Shown here piece by piece: positions 60,528 through 64,000 of a DNA stretch of 64,000 nt. Under the pieces are notes generated by a model that was given only the letters and a program-made list of their open reading frames with translations, was not told where the DNA came from and ran no database searches. The translations under genes and the position numbers were made by a program. Every line of letters starts with the position of its first letter. Positions within the stretch are counted from its first letter, which is position 1. Source of the stretch: Tetrastigma voinierianum (taxonomy: Eukaryota; Streptophyta; Magnoliopsida; Vitales; Vitaceae); NCBI GenBank assembly GCA_016808115.1, contig JAEQBH010005074.1, positions 310,001 to 374,000 of the forward strand, in the 5' to 3' direction.

Positions 60528-62956
60528 TGTAGAGAATTTGTATAGGTATAAGTTAGGAAATAATAATGTGAGATTCGTATGAAACACAAATTTATGGAAA
60601 ATAATAATGGTAATTCCAAGAAAATAATAATAGTAATTCAATTAGTAGTGTAATTAATTACTATAATGAAAAACGTTATGAAAATAATAATGGTAATTCA
60701 ATTAGTAATTAATTAATTACTATAATGAAAGGGGGGTAAAAAGGTAATTTCCCTAATAGATACCCTAGTATAAATTGGAATAAGAGAAGAAAATCTTTTC
60801 TATTCATCTTTGAATTTCTCTTTGACGGGTAGAATTCCAGAGGACGTACGGCTTCCGGATCTAGGGTTTGAAGAACAAAATCTTCTAGGTAAGATCTTCC
60901 TCATTTTATTTGGCTAGATTTCTTTGATATAGGTTCTTTAATCTTCTTTCAGTTTAGATCAACCCTGAAGAAGTCAGATTTAGATTTCACTCTCGTTCCT
61001 TAAAAAAAAAAAATAGAAATAAAATAAAATAAGGATTGGTGGTGTCATATTGAATTACTGAGTGAGAATGAGAAAAAGTATTTAAGGATATTTTGAAAGA
61101 AATAATGATAAACAAATAGGATAAATTTGAAAAGTGAGTCTGTATAAATATTTGTATTTGATAAGTGATTTAAAGATATATGTATTTTGGCAAGTAAATA
61201 TTTTATTAAAGAGTTGATTTTATTAGATAAGGAATATGATTAGAATAATTATTTAGCAATTATAGGAAATAGATACATATATTTGATAAGATCATAAAAA
61301 TAAATAAATTATTAAAAAATAAGATCAGAAAGGAATATGAGTTTATAAAATTTGTATTACCTAATTGAATAGTTATCATTTTGAGCCGATTGTCGATATG
61401 TTTGAGTTGAACAAAAAATAATATAATTATTAAGAATGTCCAATTAGGAAAGTTTTAAAAGAATAGAAAAGTAATGATGATAGTCTCTTCCTTATTATTT
61501 TAGGAGAAATATTTCGTTGAGGTGAAATTGCGGATTAGCTTCTTTCAAATATTTTGAGTCTTTCTTTTGAGTAAGGGATTCTAATCTGACTTTCGAAAAA
61601 TTGTGTTACATATATATGTACGTGTAAGGGATATTAATGTGATTTTTAAAAAAAAGAAAGTATTTGTTTTACTTCATTTGAGGATGAAAATTGTTTTAAG
61701 CTAGATTATATGTAATCTTGGTTTTATGAAAGTTTTACTTGTTTTATTTATTTGAATTATCCATGGATCAAGAAAAGTAGTTTGTATGAATGTACTTTTG
61801 AGATTTGTTTTGAGATTCTGAGAAAGAAAATGTGGAGATATGATGTTTTGTAATTTGAAATTTTGAATGAAATATTTGAGCTAAGTTGGATTCGGCCACA
61901 ATCAGCGGGAACATCAGATTGGCCAGCTATTGACCCTTGTCGGAATAATAGTTGACACTGTCGGCCACTTGTCAGCGGGATATAATAGTTGACACTGTTA
62001 TTACTTGTCGACGAGGATATAATAGTTGACGCTACATTTTATTAGTGGGGAATGTAATTGATTTGAGCCACAGGCCTACAGGGGTTTGGTTAGGAGTTCT
62101 TAGTCTTAGTAGTGTTTGGTTCCGTCCTGCCAAAGGAACAATTTACAAACTAACCACCCATTTGAAAGTTCCACATGGTTGGGCACCATTCAATATTTGA
62201 TGACTAGAGAAAAATATATTTGAAATGTATTTGATTTTGGATTTGATGAAAGTGTTTGAATCGGGATTTTGATGTAAATTATGCGGATCACATTTGATAT
62301 GAAACCAATTTGAAATGGATGTGAGAATGTTTTGAAGTATATTTTGTTAATGTTCCAACTTATTTTTTGAATCAAAAGTTTTGATGAAAAACATCTCCTA
62401 TTTGTTATATGATTGAAAACTTTTTGATCCATGAAACTGTATTAGTATTTCTTATTGAGCTTTTAGCTCACTCCCGTCGTTGACATATTTTCGAATGCTT
62501 TTAGTTTCGCCGGAGTGATAAATTTAGGTTGGGGATTCGTCATCATTAGGATTTGATTAGAACTTTATGTTGGATCGTGTTGAACTCATAAGTTCATGTT
62601 TATGTCGAAATGTTGGGTTTTTGAAAGTTAATTGAAGAAAGTCACTTGGATGAACATTCCTTTTATATTAGTCTGAAGTTGGTTGAGAGGTCTCGAATAT
62701 TGTTATATTACGAACAACTTTATGACATGCACATAATTGAGATTTGAATATTTAAGAAGAAATTTTATCGGCATGAAATTTTGAATTTGGAGAATTTATG
62801 AATTTGAAGGTTGCGCATTTACTACGAATATGTGTTTGGTAATTGGGCCAAAAAATCCGATTACAAGAAAGGTTAGTGTCGTTCTTGCCCCGAATCTTGA
62901 GGCTGAAGGCAAGAGGTGAGTGGTGATCATTTTAAGGTGGGTTTCGGGGCGTGACA
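60528..62956 (+). repeat. 3' LTR
   Basis: It starts TGTAGAGAATTTG and ends GGGGCGTGACA. It pairs with the 5' LTR in order throughout. It is slightly longer because of small indels and an altered GTTGACAC array (61900-62040). Confidence 0.9.
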
Positions 62957-62961
62957 TTCAT
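62957..62961. repeat. Target-site duplication, right (TTCAT)
   Basis: Exact copy of 54468-54472, directly after the terminal CA. Confidence 0.85.
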
Positions 62962-63747
62962 CCTCTATCACTCTCAAAACATTTCATGGCAATGTTGGAT
63001 CTTGCTTTTAGGGCTTTCTACTATTCCAAATTTGACAAAAAAATGAAATAAAAACAGCTATGATTGAGGCATGGATTGTTGAACTTACTAGGGCTAGGGT
63101 TTTGAAGAGCGTCAACATCCACCTTGGCTATAGCTGTTATCATACTAATACTCGAATCAAATTAGTCGTTGATGGATCAAAGCAATGAAAAAGGCATTTT
63201 GCTTTTGAAGAATAGAGGAATGAGAGAGGGGACTGAAAATTAGTTTACTAGTTTGAGTCTCAAAAGAGAGAGGGTTGTCAAAGAAAGAAAGAGAAAGTAG
63301 AAAAAGAAGTTGAGGGCGGAGAGAAAAACTAGAGAGATAAAGAGGTGATGACAGTGATTTGTTGGATATAGAGAAAAAGAAAGGGGAGTAGGGGAGAGGG
63401 TGGAAGGGATTGTTTTATGGGAGGGCAAGACGGGGAGAAAGAGGTTAGGATTCTCGAGAGAACAGAGGGAAAAGAGTGGACTGAGTGTGTTTTAAAACAA
63501 ATTAAAAAATATATTTAGTCATAAAGTTGATTTAATAAAATGAAAATAAAATTATTAATTTCTTTAAAATTATATTCAAAATATATTAGATTAAAAAATT
63601 ATATTTATATTTTTAAGTATGATTTAGGCTTTAATTAAAAGTATGATTTATGCTTATTTAAATAAACATTAAATAAATATTGAATTTGAATAAATATATT
63701 ATAAAAAATAAATTTTATTTACTATGATTAATTTTTACAATGAAATG

Positions 63748-63781
<34 letters not shown>

Positions 63782-64000
63782 ATCTATTCAAATTTGCTTT
63801 AATAAAAATAGAAATAATAATTTTTATATATTTATTAAAAATTTTTATTCACGTAAATATGTTGATTTTTGTGATAATTTTAAAATCCTTTTAAAAAATT
63901 TTGAAAATATTAATTCAATATATTTTGTGTATCATCTAATATCTATTTGAGATACCAAGACCAAGATACCAAGACCAATATGTCTGGGAACCATTCAAGT
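62962..64000. other. Intergenic DNA, no gene seen
   Basis: A GA-rich stretch (63220-63480) is followed by AT-rich sequence with a (TA)n tract at 63751-63775. The minus-strand frame over the GA-rich part encodes a Ser/Leu/Phe-rich low-complexity peptide and is not supported as a gene. 'AGATACCAAGACCA' is duplicated at about 63951-63977 near the right edge. Confidence 0.4.

Larger units (their letters stand above)
54473..62956 (+). mobile_element. Complete Ty3/gypsy chromovirus-type LTR retrotransposon (Del/Tekay-like), defective
   Basis: Structure in order: 5' LTR (54473-56867), primer-binding site (56871), gag relic, reverse transcriptase/RNase H relic, integrase relic, polypurine tract (60514-60527), 3' LTR (60528-62956), all flanked by TTCAT. 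Total length is about 8.5 kb, with an internal region of only about 3.7 kb against roughly 5 kb in intact relatives. Protease and most of reverse transcriptase appear to be missing. Every coding relic has several stops or shifts, so the copy cannot move by itself. The domain order and 3' coding end support the Del/Tekay branch. No chromodomain was identified. Confidence 0.9.

Noticed and set aside
63240..63428. Minus-strand 62-codon frame
   Set aside because: It comes from a GA-rich tract read on the opposite strand and has low-complexity Ser/Leu/Phe composition.

Overview
The window looks like nuclear DNA of a flowering plant, probably a eudicot. It is AT-rich, dense in nested retrotransposon debris, and has only two recognisable host genes, both of plant type. 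I cannot name the species. No intact bacterial-style operon, CRISPR array, rRNA or canonical tRNA gene is visible.

Layout. 1-5 kb: decayed minus-strand Ty3/gypsy element of Athila/Tat type (protease and gag relics). 5-20.6 kb: a cluster of four related long LTRs. Copies A, B and C lie on the minus strand. Copy D lies on the plus strand, and appears to have landed in the last bases of C. Two further minus-strand LTR-like insertions (about 5.9-7.6 and 8.7-10.06 kb) each carry an array of degenerate short palindromes. 20.6-27.6 kb: two arrays of GAGACGG-type repeats, the second closed by a CACTA-type terminus. Between them lie gene-like debris, including a short exon relic of DNA topoisomerase I. 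29.8-30.7 kb: an NYN-domain/C2H2 zinc-finger gene. 30.7-41.2 kb: mostly non-coding, with minor repeats. 41.27-42.55 kb: a minus-strand UDP-glucuronate 4-epimerase (GAE) gene with a plausible TATA box. 42.9-54.4 kb: AT-rich intergenic DNA with simple and tandem repeats, a roughly 0.8 kb inverted repeat at 48.27-49.06 kb, and a second CACTA-like terminus. 54.47-62.96 kb: a complete but dead Ty3/gypsy chromovirus (Del/Tekay-like) element with 2.4 kb LTRs, an initiator-Met primer site, a polypurine tract and a perfect 5-bp target duplication. The last kilobase shows no gene.

Both host genes keep family-typical codons but are cut by short indels. In the GAE gene these indels restore conserved blocks when stepped across. 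This fits uncorrected long-read errors at least as well as true decay, and every frame-based call here should be read with that in mind. The two genes have no evident functional link: one is a predicted RNA-binding or nuclease-like protein, the other makes UDP-galacturonate for pectin in the Golgi. I found no convincing new biological system. The most unusual structures are the palindrome arrays, the long inverted repeat and the captured topoisomerase exon.
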